Shown: piece by piece, positions 54,397 to 62,143 of the stretch
How positions within the stretch are numbered: position 1 is the first letter of the stretch
Layout: each line of letters opens with the position of its first letter
Assembly (NCBI GenBank): GCA_012730045.1
Contig: JAAYBR010000031.1
Coordinates: 1 to 64,000 of the forward strand
Reading direction: 5' to 3'
Source of the DNA: Candidatus Hydrogenedentota bacterium
GTDB lineage: Bacteria > Hydrogenedentota > Hydrogenedentia > Hydrogenedentales > CAITNO01
DNA: 64,000 nt
The notes under the pieces: model-generated
The model's database searches: none
What the model saw: only the letters and a program-made list of their open reading frames with translations
Told to the model about the DNA's origin: nothing
Program-made: the position numbers and the translations under genes

Positions 54397-56112
54397 ATGA
54401 TTCCCGTCACCTGTCCGGCCTGCGGCCTCCAAATCCTTGTTCCAACCAAAGTACAGGGGAGGACCGGGGTTTGTTTCAACTGCGGCCAGGCGCTCACCGT
54501 TCCGGCGCCGCCGGACAAGGCCGCGCCGGCCCCCCCGCCCGCCGCCAACGGGGGCCGGAAGGACCTTGTTTTTCAGCCCGGGGACCGGCTGGCGGACCGC
54601 TATGTCATCCGCAGCCTCATCGGCCGGGGCGGCATGGGGGCGGTCTACGCCGCCCGCGACACCCTGCTGGGCGAGGATGTCGCCCTGAAATGCCTGCTGC
54701 CCGGGCTGCTGCGCACGGAGAAAGCCCGGCGCATGTTCCTGCAGGAGGCGCAGGTGACCCGCAAGCTGCGGCATGAGAACATCGTGGCCGTGCATGATGT
54801 GAGCGCCACGCCCGAGGGCATCCTGTATATCAGCATGGAGCTGGCCGCCGGTGAGCCGCTCCGGGGCTTTCTGCGGCGGCAGCGCGCCGAACGGCGGCTG
54901 GTGGAGGTCCGCTTCGCCGTCTCCGTCGTGTCCCAGATGCTCGCCGGACTGGAATACGCCCACCGCTTCGTCATCCACCGGGACATCAAGCCCGAAAACG
55001 TCATCCTCCTCGCCAACGAGCGGGTCAAGCTGCTGGACTTCGGCCTCGCCCGCGCCGTGGAGGAGGAGCTTGCCCTGGAAACCGACGGGCCGAAGAAAAA
55101 GAAACGCCTTGTCGGCACCATGGGCTACGCCGCCCCGGAACAGGTGAAGTTCCAGCCCCTCGACCCCCGCGCCGACCTCTACGCCGTCGGGCTGGTCCTT
55201 CAGGAGCTCCTCACCCTGCGCACACCCCTGGACCCGCCCCGCCCGCTGGACCAGGTCCGCCGGGACGTGTCCCCCTCCCTCGCGCGCGTGCTGGAGAAGG
55301 CGCTGGAGGAGGACCGCGACCACCGCTGGCCCGACGCCCGCGCATTCCGCGCCGCCCTTGAGGCCGCCTATGAGACCTCCTACCGCCCCCCGGCGGCGGC
55401 CGTGCCCGCAACCGGCGCCGCCGGGCCCGCCTCCACGGAGGGCATGGTGTGGTTTCCCGGCGGACGCTTCCTCATGGGGTCCAACGCCCTGCGCGAGTCC
55501 TCCCCCGAGGCCGAGGTCGCCGTGGCCCCCTTCTGGATGGACGCGCACCCCGTCACGGTGGCCGAGTACCGCCGCTATCTCGGGGAAACCGGCGCGCCAT
55601 CGCCGCGCTACTGGAACGACCCCGACTGCCGCGGCGACGAGCAGCCCGTCGTCGGCGTGTCCTGGCAGGAGGCCCTGGCCTACGCCGCCTGGGCGGGCAA
55701 GACCCTGCCCACGGAGGCCCAGTGGGAGTTCGCCGCGCGGGGCCGCGAAAACCGCCCCTACCCCTGGGGCGCCCTGCCGCCCGACGCCACCCGCTGCAAC
55801 TTCGGCGAGCACATCGGCGGCACCACCATGGTCACCCTCTACGACGACGGCTGCACCCCCGACGGCATCCACGACCTGGCGGGGAATGTCTTCGAGTGGA
55901 CCCTTGACCCCTTCGCCCCCTACGGCACGATCCGCAACCGCCCCGAAGAGGCCGCGCAGATTCCCCGCCGGGCCGTCCGCGGCGGCTGCTTCCAGTCCCC
56001 CCCCGAAGAACTCACCACCGCGGCCCGCCGCGGCGTCTTCCCCGAGACCCAGGCCCGCACCATCGGCTTCCGCTGCGTGGTCCCCGCCCCGCAGACCGAC
56101 GAAAGCGCCTGA
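54397..56112 (+). CDS. Ser/Thr protein kinase fused to FGE-sulfatase-type domain
   Basis: 571 residues in three parts. Residues 1-30 are a zinc ribbon (CPACGLQI ... CFNCGQ). Residues about 65-345 are a Hanks-type kinase: [11 protein letters not shown] (P-loop), VALK (Lys), [11 protein letters not shown] (catalytic), DFGLARA and [10 protein letters not shown]. Residues about 350-570 are an FGE/SUMF1-like domain: [38 protein letters not shown] (partly quoted), GNVFEWT, GFRCVV. The FGE fold installs formylglycine in sulfatases, but such bacterial fusions are often substrate-binding modules. No transmembrane helix. The ATG at 54397 starts exactly at the zinc ribbon; a TACGCT box 7 bases before it could give a nearly leaderless message. 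Confidence 0.88.
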   Translation: MIPVTCPACGLQILVPTKVQGRTGVCFNCGQALTVPAPPDKAAPAPPPAANGGRKDLVFQPGDRLADRYVIRSLIGRGGMGAVYAARDTLLGEDVALKCLLPGLLRTEKARRMFLQEAQVTRKLRHENIVAVHDVSATPEGILYISMELAAGEPLRGFLRRQRAERRLVEVRFAVSVVSQMLAGLEYAHRFVIHRDIKPENVILLANERVKLLDFGLARAVEEELALETDGPKKKKRLVGTMGYAAPEQVKFQPLDPRADLYAVGLVLQELLTLRTPLDPPRPLDQVRRDVSPSLARVLEKALEEDRDHRWPDARAFRAALEAAYETSYRPPAAAVPATGAAGPASTEGMVWFPGGRFLMGSNALRESSPEAEVAVAPFWMDAHPVTVAEYRRYLGETGAPSPRYWNDPDCRGDEQPVVGVSWQEALAYAAWAGKTLPTEAQWEFAARGRENRPYPWGALPPDATRCNFGEHIGGTTMVTLYDDGCTPDGIHDLAGNVFEWTLDPFAPYGTIRNRPEEAAQIPRRAVRGGCFQSPPEELTTAARRGVFPETQARTIGFRCVVPAPQTDESA

Positions 56113-56153
56113 GCATCCCGCCACAGCGCAGGCGTCACGGTGTCCCGGTTTCC

Positions 56154-56162
56154 TGCTATGAT
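56154..56162 (+). promoter_or_regulatory. extended -10 promoter of cysC
   Basis: TGCTATGAT: TG-N-TATGAT; start near 56169, about 39 bases before the ATG. A weak GTCACG at -35 distance. Confidence 0.45.
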
Positions 56163-56207
56163 TGCGCCTTTGATTCCCCCAAACACCTGAAAGGAGCCTG
56201 GCATCCC

Positions 56208-56822
56208 ATGGCGGACAATGTGAAAGCAACGAATATCACGTGGCACCACAACCTGGTCACGCTGGAGGACCGCGAGAAGAAAAACGGCCACAAGGGGGCG
56301 GTGCTGTGGTTCACCGGCCTGTCGGCGTCGGGCAAGTCCACGCTGGCGCAGGCGGTGCAGTGCGTGCTCTTTGAACGCGGCTGCCAGGCCTATGTCCTCG
56401 ACGGCGACAATGTGCGCCACGGGCTGAACAAGGACCTGGGTTTCTCGCCCGCGGACCGGGAGGAGAACATCCGCCGGATCGGCGAGGTGGCCAAGCTTTT
56501 CCAGGAGGCGGGGTTCATCGCCATGACAGCGTTCATCTCGCCCTACCGCGCGGACCGCGACAGGGCGCGGGCCATCAGCGGCGACGCCTTCATCGAGGTG
56601 TATGTGAATGCCTCGCTGGAGGCCTGCGAGGCCCGCGACCCGAAGGGCCTGTACCAGAAGGCCCGCGCGGGCGTCATCCCGGAGTTCACGGGCATCAGCG
56701 CCCCCTACGAGGCCCCGGAGAACCCGGAGCTCACAGTGGACACCGCGAAACTGTCGCTGGAAGAGAGTGTGGCCCAAGTCATCGCCTGTCTGGAAGCGCG
56801 GGGCGTGCTGCTAACGAAGTAG
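56208..56822 (+). CDS. cysC: adenylyl-sulfate (APS) kinase
   Basis: 204-residue APS kinase phosphorylating adenosine 5'-phosphosulfate to PAPS, for sulfate assimilation or sulfonation. P-loop [57 protein letters not shown] and FTGISAPYE are all present, and length is normal. AAAGGAG is upstream of the ATG. No cysDN/sat gene is adjacent, so PAPS use may be for sulfotransfer; the neighbouring FGE-type domain could relate to sulfatases only speculatively. Confidence 0.96.
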   Translation: MADNVKATNITWHHNLVTLEDREKKNGHKGAVLWFTGLSASGKSTLAQAVQCVLFERGCQAYVLDGDNVRHGLNKDLGFSPADREENIRRIGEVAKLFQEAGFIAMTAFISPYRADRDRARAISGDAFIEVYVNASLEACEARDPKGLYQKARAGVIPEFTGISAPYEAPENPELTVDTAKLSLEESVAQVIACLEARGVLLTK

Positions 56823-56871
56823 CCCCGGAGCGTTCTAACAGCCGGATGGACAAAGCCCCCGTATCCGCCCC

Positions 56872-57087
56872 AGGGCGCGGCAAGCAGCGCCCCTACGGAC
56901 ATGTGCCGCAGGTCCGCGCAGGTAGGGCGCGGCAAGCAGCGCCCCTACGGACATGTGACCCAAGTCAGCGCAGGTAGGGCGCGGCGAGCAGCGCCCCTAC
57001 GGACGTGTGACCCAGGTCAGCGCAGGTAGGGCGCGGCAAGCAGCGCCCCTACGGACATGTGACCCAGGTCAGCGCAGGTAGGGGCGC
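56872..57087. repeat. 52-bp tandem repeats, four units plus a partial
   Basis: The phrase AGGGCGCGGCAAGCAGCG (one G for A variant) recurs every 52 bases, starting at 56872, 56924, 56976 and 57028. Each unit contains a near-palindrome (GTAGGGCGC ... GCGCCCCTAC) able to form a hairpin, followed by ACGGACATGTGACCCAGGTC-type sequence. Units are near-identical, with no unique spacers, so it is not CRISPR. Confidence 0.93.
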
Positions 57088-57110
57088 CGCCTGCTGCGCC
57101 CTCTTTATTT
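57082..57110 (+). terminator. terminator-like hairpin at the end of the 52-bp array
   Basis: GGGCGC-loop 8-GCGCCC (57082-57101) followed by TCTTTATTT. It lies 260 bases after cysC and formed from the last repeat unit, so it may terminate the cysC transcript. Confidence 0.55.
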
Positions 57111-57226
57111 GGCATGACCCTCTCCCCCGAAGGGGGGCCGACGTTACATCCATGACGGCGCGCATCCATCGCGCGCGGACACGGCGTGCCTGATCCCGTT
57201 GGTCGCTTTGTCCGAAAACTCGGCGG

Positions 57227-58612
57227 TCAGGCGTCCCCCGCAGCTTGCGAGAGGCCGTACTCCCGCATTTTCCGCCAGAGGGTGGAGCGGGAGATGCCCA
57301 GCCGCCTCGCCGCCACCGTCTGGTTGCCCAGGCATTCCACGAGGGTCCCGCGGATGTGCCGCGCCTCCATGTCCGCCAGACTGAGTCCGGCGGCGGCGGG
57401 CGCCTCATAGCCCAGGGCCAGCCGGCCCGGGGGCGCCTGGCGCACCGCATCGGGCAGGTCCCCGGGCCGGATCAGTTCGCCCTCCGCCATGATCACCCCG
57501 TGCGTGACAATCCCCTCCAGCTCGCGGACGTTCCCCGGAAAGGCATAGCCGCGCAGGTACTGGACTGCGGCGTCGTCCAGCCCGCGCACCCGCCGGCCGT
57601 GGCGCGTGTTGGCCAGGCGGATGAAATGCGCCGTCAGCGCGGGCAGGGCGTCCAGCCGCTCGCGCAGCGGGGGAATGCGTATCTGCACCACGTTGAGCCG
57701 GAAGTACAGGTCCTCGCGGAAGGCCCGCGCGCGCACGGCCTCATGCAGGTCGCGGTTCGTGGCGGCGATCACCCGCACGTTCACGCGCCGCGATGTGTTG
57801 GAGCCGACGGGGCGGAGCTCGCCGTTCTGCAGCACCCGCAGCAGCTTGGCCTGCGTGATGAGCGCCATGTCGCCGATCTCGTCGAGGAAGAGCGTGCCCC
57901 CGTCGGCCTCGGCGAAGAGCCCCTGCTTGTCGCGGTCAGCGCCGGTGAAGGCCCCCCGGACATGGCCGAAGAGCTCGCTCTCGAGCAGGGCCTCGGGCAG
58001 GGCCGCGCAGTTCACCGCCACAAAAACCCGGTCGCGCCGCGCGCTCAGGCGGTGCAGGGTGTGGGCCACCACCTCCTTGCCCGTGCCGCTCTCCCCCAGC
58101 AGCAGGACCGTGCTGTCCGTGGGGGCCACCTTGCGGATCAGCTCCAGCACCCGCTGCATGCCCCCCGAACGCCCGGCCAGCTCCTCGAACAGGTTCTGCT
58201 CGTATTCGTCCATCGTCCCCGAGACCGAAAGGTCCTGGAGCGCCTTCTCCACCAGCCGCGCCACATCGGACGGGGGACAGCTCAGGGGAAGGTAGAAAAA
58301 CGCGCCCTGCCGGATGCCCTCCAGCGCCCGCTCCACCTGGTCCGGGCCAAAGAGGAGAATCTGGCGGGTGCCGGGACTCTTGGCCCGCACAAAGGACACC
58401 AAGTCCACCGTGCCCGGGTTCTCCAGGCCCAGATCCAGCACCACCACATCGAAGGGGCGGCGGGAAACCAGACGCAGGAGGCCGGCCGCCTCATGGCAGC
58501 GCTCCATCCGGATGTTGGGCTGTTGAAGGAAGGACTCCAGCGTGCGGCCGAGCGCGACATCGGCGCAGGCCAGCAACACCCGGGGCCCCTCTACGGGCGC
58601 GACGCTCCGCAT
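57227..58612 (-). CDS. NtrC-family sigma-54-dependent response regulator
   Basis: 461 residues. Residues 10-125 are a receiver domain with the phosphoacceptor-position Asp60 in VVVLDLGL, but the acidic pair is only ACAD and the conserved Lys-Pro is replaced by SCP. Residues about 140-370 are the AAA+ domain: GESGTGKE (Walker A), GAFTGA loop (sigma-54 contact), FLDEIGDM (Walker B) and the FREDLYFRLNVVQIRIPPL arginine-finger region (partly quoted). The C-terminus is a Fis-type helix-turn-helix (NQTVAARRLGISRSTLWRKM). GGAGGT precedes the ATG. It activates sigma-54 promoters; targets are unknown, though one such promoter is at glnB in this window. Followed by the repeat array; no histidine kinase nearby. 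Confidence 0.93.
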   Translation of the reverse strand: MRSVAPVEGPRVLLACADVALGRTLESFLQQPNIRMERCHEAAGLLRLVSRRPFDVVVLDLGLENPGTVDLVSFVRAKSPGTRQILLFGPDQVERALEGIRQGAFFYLPLSCPPSDVARLVEKALQDLSVSGTMDEYEQNLFEELAGRSGGMQRVLELIRKVAPTDSTVLLLGESGTGKEVVAHTLHRLSARRDRVFVAVNCAALPEALLESELFGHVRGAFTGADRDKQGLFAEADGGTLFLDEIGDMALITQAKLLRVLQNGELRPVGSNTSRRVNVRVIAATNRDLHEAVRARAFREDLYFRLNVVQIRIPPLRERLDALPALTAHFIRLANTRHGRRVRGLDDAAVQYLRGYAFPGNVRELEGIVTHGVIMAEGELIRPGDLPDAVRQAPPGRLALGYEAPAAAGLSLADMEARHIRGTLVECLGNQTVAARRLGISRSTLWRKMREYGLSQAAGDA

Positions 58613-58641
58613 TGCGACACCTCCGCTTGTCCACCGGTGCC

Positions 58642-58650
58642 ATTGTAGCA
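58642..58650 (-). promoter_or_regulatory. extended -10 promoter of NtrC-family gene
   Basis: Minus-strand TGCTACAAT: TG-N-TACAAT; start near 58635, about 23 bases before the ATG. No -35 box found. Confidence 0.5.
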
Positions 58651-58669
58651 AAAACGGACGGCGGGGAGG

Positions 58670-60358
58670 CTATGCGCCGGGGGCGGCGGAAAGAAGCTCG
58701 CCAAAGAAAAGCCCGTCGTTTTCCCGGATGACTATTTTGCGGTGGCAGACCTTGCAGTCCACCTCGGAACCGGCCCCCTGCCCCTCGGGCAGGCGGACAA
58801 AGGTGCTGCAGAAGGGGCAGGCGATGCTGTGGGCCTCATTCTTGAAGTAATCTTGGAGAATCTCGTCAATCCTGCCGTTTTCAACGGCGGACACGAGGGC
58901 GTCCACCATGGCGGTGTCAAACTGCACGTTGACGGCCTCACGGATGCGCCTGAGGGCCTCCTCCTTGGCCATGCCCTTCCGGTAGGGGCGGTTGCTGGTC
59001 ATGGCGTCAAAGGCGTCGGCCGCGGCGATGAGCCTTCCCTCGACGGGAATCTGCTCGCCCCTGAGGCCGAAGGGATACCCCGAGCCGTCCCAGCGTTCGT
59101 GGTGGTAGAGGCAGTAGGGGATGAGGGGCTGGAGGAACTTCACGTCGCGCAGGAGGTCTGCGCCCCGCTCGGGATGGACCTTCATCTTCGCAAACTCCTC
59201 CTCCGTGAGGGCGGAGGGTTTTCCGAGGATGGCGTTGTCCACGGCGATCTTGCCCACGTCGTGGAGCACGCCGCCCATGTGGACCTCCCGGAGCTTCTCC
59301 TCGTCCCAGCCCAGCTCCCGGGCGATGGCCTCGGCGAAGTTGGTCACCCGCCAGGTGTGGCCCACGGTGTAGTGGTCCCGCAATTCGATGGCGTTCGCCA
59401 GAACGACCAGGGTGTCCTGGTAGGACTGCTCCAGCTGCCGGACGTACTGGGCGTTTCGTATGGCGGAGGCGGAGGCGCCGGCCAGGGCGACCAGCAGTTC
59501 CAGGTCGCCGTTGGTGAAGGCGTCGAAGACGCCGTGGTTGTCCACGTAGATGACGCCCAGGCGCTCGTCCTGGTAGATGAGGGGGGCGCACATGGCCGAC
59601 GCGATGTTCTCGGCGATGATGCTCGCGCCCGCCTTGAACCGCGAGTCGTCCATGGCGTTGCAGGTGATGACGGCCACCCCCTTCTCATAAGCCTGGCGGA
59701 CGATGGTGTTGCTGATGTGCAGGTCGGCACCGGGCATGCCGGAGCGGGAGTAGGCGGCCTCCAGCGCGCCGTCGGCCCCGGAGGCGAGGAGGATGACCCC
59801 GTTGTGCGCGGGGACCAGCGCGAAGACCTGGTCCATGACGCGGTCGAAGACCCGGGAGAGGTGCTGCTCGCTGGCGATGGCCTGGTTGGCGGCGTACACC
59901 GCGGCCAGGCGCCGCTGCATCTCGCGCAGGTCATGCTCCGAGGCCGCGCCCTGGGGGGCGCTGAAGAAGGTCTGGTAGATGTTGCGCGCGTCGGCGGACT
60001 CGAAAGACTCCTCCCGGTCGGTGTGGATGATCTTCGAGGCGTTGTTCTTCGCCGACTGCGTCGTCTCGCTGCCCTCGCGGAACTGGAACTGCTGGCGGCC
60101 CATCATGAAAATTTCGCCGTCCTGGAGCAGGTGCTCCAGCACGCGCTGCCCGTTCACAAAGGTGCCGTTGCCGCTGCCCAGGTCGCGCAGGAGAACCCCG
60201 TCGCCCGAGGGCACCACCACGGCGTGCCGGCGGGATATCTGCATGTCGTCCACCTGGATCGTGTTGTCGGGGCTGCGCCCGAAGGAAATCTCCCGGTCAA
60301 GCGGATGGACTTCCCCCTTGCGGGACCCCGTGAGGACCACGATGCTGTCGTTAGCCAT
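58670..60358 (-). CDS. FHA-GAF-HD-GYP phosphodiesterase-type protein
   Basis: 562 residues. FHA domain at about 1-95 (ISFGRSPDN, ISRRHAVV, LGSGNGTFVNG), which binds phosphothreonine; a GAF domain at about 150-300; an HD-GYP domain at about 310-470 (GGVLHDVGKIAVDN, HHERWDGSGYP, DAFDAMTSNRPYR); and a C-terminal four-Cys zinc ribbon (CPFC ... CKVC) near 507-540. HD-GYP domains hydrolyse c-di-GMP or cGAMP, and the metal-binding HD, HHE and GYP triads are intact. The FHA domain could receive a phospho-signal from a Hanks-type kinase such as the one at 54397 (inference). Start at 60358; an upstream TAAAAT box (60472-60477, minus) could be its promoter. Confidence 0.9.
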   Translation of the reverse strand: MANDSIVVLTGSRKGEVHPLDREISFGRSPDNTIQVDDMQISRRHAVVVPSGDGVLLRDLGSGNGTFVNGQRVLEHLLQDGEIFMMGRQQFQFREGSETTQSAKNNASKIIHTDREESFESADARNIYQTFFSAPQGAASEHDLREMQRRLAAVYAANQAIASEQHLSRVFDRVMDQVFALVPAHNGVILLASGADGALEAAYSRSGMPGADLHISNTIVRQAYEKGVAVITCNAMDDSRFKAGASIIAENIASAMCAPLIYQDERLGVIYVDNHGVFDAFTNGDLELLVALAGASASAIRNAQYVRQLEQSYQDTLVVLANAIELRDHYTVGHTWRVTNFAEAIARELGWDEEKLREVHMGGVLHDVGKIAVDNAILGKPSALTEEEFAKMKVHPERGADLLRDVKFLQPLIPYCLYHHERWDGSGYPFGLRGEQIPVEGRLIAAADAFDAMTSNRPYRKGMAKEEALRRIREAVNVQFDTAMVDALVSAVENGRIDEILQDYFKNEAHSIACPFCSTFVRLPEGQGAGSEVDCKVCHRKIVIRENDGLFFGELLSAAPGA

Positions 60359-60521
60359 AAGCCCGCTCTTCTCTAAGGCGCCCCCGCCGGGGCCTTCCCC
60401 CGGGTTCCGGCGCCGGTTTGGCCCCCCGAAGGCGCCCGCGCGCCGCCGGACGGCCCCTGCCGCCACACACCATTTTACACCACGCGCGCCCCGTCCGCCG
60501 GGAGCGCGCCCTGCGCGGCCC

Positions 60522-62027
60522 TCAGCCGCCCTTGATGGAGTCCAGCCGGGGCACGGAGTAGGTGCCCATGACCAGCTGGTCGAAAATGCTCGCGTCCGTG
60601 CAGAACTCCCGGGCGCGCTCCAGCTCGACGCGGCTGTCCTTGTACAGCCGGTGGAGGTACTGCTCGAAAAGGATCGAATGGGACACGGTCTGCTGCATCC
60701 CAATGCGGATGAGGTCGCTGTCCCCCTTGAGGATGCCGTCGCCCACGGGTTTGATGTCGTTGAACATGAACTCAAGGGCGGGGATGCGGCCGCCGCCGGG
60801 CTTGGCCACAAGCCGCTGGCACATGACGCACTTCATGCAGTCGCGCAGCTGCAGGCGCACCAGGTCGCGCTCGACGGGGTCAAAGAAGCTCACCACGCGG
60901 TTGACCACCTCGTAGGCCGTGTTCGCGTGGAGCGTGCTGATGACCAGGTGCCCCGTGGCCGCCGCGTTGATGGCGGCCCGGATCGTGTCCGGGTCGCGCA
61001 TCTCGCCGATGAGGATCACGTCGGGGTCGTGGCGCAGCGCGCCCGTGATCGCCTCGCCGAAAGACCCGATGTCCAGCCCGAGGCTCCGCTGGGAGACGAT
61101 CGCCTTCTTGTTGCTGTGCACATACTCCACGGGGTTCTCGATGGTGAGGATGTGGATGGCACGGTTGGTGTTGATCCAGTCCAGCAGCGCTGCCACCGTG
61201 GTGGTCTTGCCGCTGCCCGTCATGCCCGTCACCAGGATCAGGCCCCGGTGCGTGGCCGCAAGGCTGCGCATCTGCTCGGCCGGAATGTTCAGCTCCTCAA
61301 ACGACGGGATCTTCTCGGGAAGAAAGCGGAAGGTGCAGTGGGGGGATCCGTTCTTGATGAAGGCCGAGACGCGCGCGTAGCCCACCCCCGCCTGATGGTA
61401 GCTGAAACTGGTCTGCTTGTACTGCTCAAACTCCTCGTAGAAGCCCGGGGGCGCGATCTGCCGGATCAGGTGCCTGATCTGCACGCCCGAAAGGGGCGAC
61501 ATGATCTCCGAGTGGCGCGCGTCGTTGTCAATGCGGAAGACGGGGCGCAGGCCCGAAGTCAGGTGCAGGTCGCTCGCCTTGTACTGCACCATGGCGTGGA
61601 AGAGCATCTCAACACTGATCGGCTCGACGCGGAAATCCGCCCCCTCGATATGCCAGACTTCCGGCAGTTTCACGGCCAGGCTGAGCTTGTTCAGCAGCTC
61701 GAACACCTTCGGCGAGAAGGGCGCCCCCTCGCGGGGGCACTCAAACACCAGCTCCTCGCCGTCCTTCTCCACCGTGCAAAGGTCGGGATACTCCTCCGCG
61801 ATCTTCTCCACCGCCTCGGCCTCCTCAAAGCCCCCCAGGCGGAAGACAAAGCGGAAATCCTCATAGTCTCCCGTGTAATCCGGGCGGCGCGCGGTGACCC
61901 GGACGTCCTCCGTCCACAGGCGCATCTCGCGGGGGGGGCCCTCCGTGCGCACCACCAGCGCCTCGGTCAGGCGCAGGATGTTGCGCAGGGTCTGCTTCTG
62001 CCCGGTTCCCAGGACATGTTCCGACAT
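60522..62027 (-). CDS. PilT/PilU-like ATPase with N-terminal extension
   Basis: 501-residue ATPase of the PilT/VirB11 family. The motor core (about 140-500) has SDLHLTSG, Walker A GMTGSGKTTT near 270, the Asp box LTIENPVEY (Asn for Asp in the usual EDP), Walker B DPDVILIGEMRD and His box GHLVISTLHAN. The first 135 residues are unlike PilT: an acidic segment including LGGFEEAEAVEKI and LLNKLSLAVKLPE. The AIRNLIRE end motif of PilT is absent; the C-terminus is a distinct helical tail (RVELERAREFCTDASIFDQL partly quoted). AGAGAGG lies before the ATG. It neighbours the HD-GYP and lytic transglycosylase genes, away from the main pilus operon. Likely retraction accessory ATPase. Confidence 0.88.
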   Translation of the reverse strand: MSEHVLGTGQKQTLRNILRLTEALVVRTEGPPREMRLWTEDVRVTARRPDYTGDYEDFRFVFRLGGFEEAEAVEKIAEEYPDLCTVEKDGEELVFECPREGAPFSPKVFELLNKLSLAVKLPEVWHIEGADFRVEPISVEMLFHAMVQYKASDLHLTSGLRPVFRIDNDARHSEIMSPLSGVQIRHLIRQIAPPGFYEEFEQYKQTSFSYHQAGVGYARVSAFIKNGSPHCTFRFLPEKIPSFEELNIPAEQMRSLAATHRGLILVTGMTGSGKTTTVAALLDWINTNRAIHILTIENPVEYVHSNKKAIVSQRSLGLDIGSFGEAITGALRHDPDVILIGEMRDPDTIRAAINAAATGHLVISTLHANTAYEVVNRVVSFFDPVERDLVRLQLRDCMKCVMCQRLVAKPGGGRIPALEFMFNDIKPVGDGILKGDSDLIRIGMQQTVSHSILFEQYLHRLYKDSRVELERAREFCTDASIFDQLVMGTYSVPRLDSIKGG

Positions 62028-62143
62028 GGCAACCTCTCTTTCCTCCGGCGGCGGGCGCCGGGGGCACGAACCTCATATTGGCAGACATGATACACAGAAA
62101 GTGCGCATTCTGCAAAGTGCCCGCAGGGGCGGAAACGGCGCGG

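Larger units (their letters stand above)
56823..57226. other. 404-bp intergenic region with repeats
   Basis: Between cysC and the NtrC-family gene. It contains the 52-bp tandem array (56872-57087) and a terminator-like hairpin (57082-57110). Beyond 57111 I see only a CCCCC/GGGGG short inverted repeat near 57125 and no gene. Confidence 0.7.

Noticed and set aside
56872-57087. CRISPR or attachment-site array
   Set aside because: Units are identical without unique spacers, and there is no cas or integrase gene.
57115-57145. Terminator for the NtrC-family gene
   Set aside because: A CCCCC/GGGGG stem is present but no T-tract follows on the minus strand.
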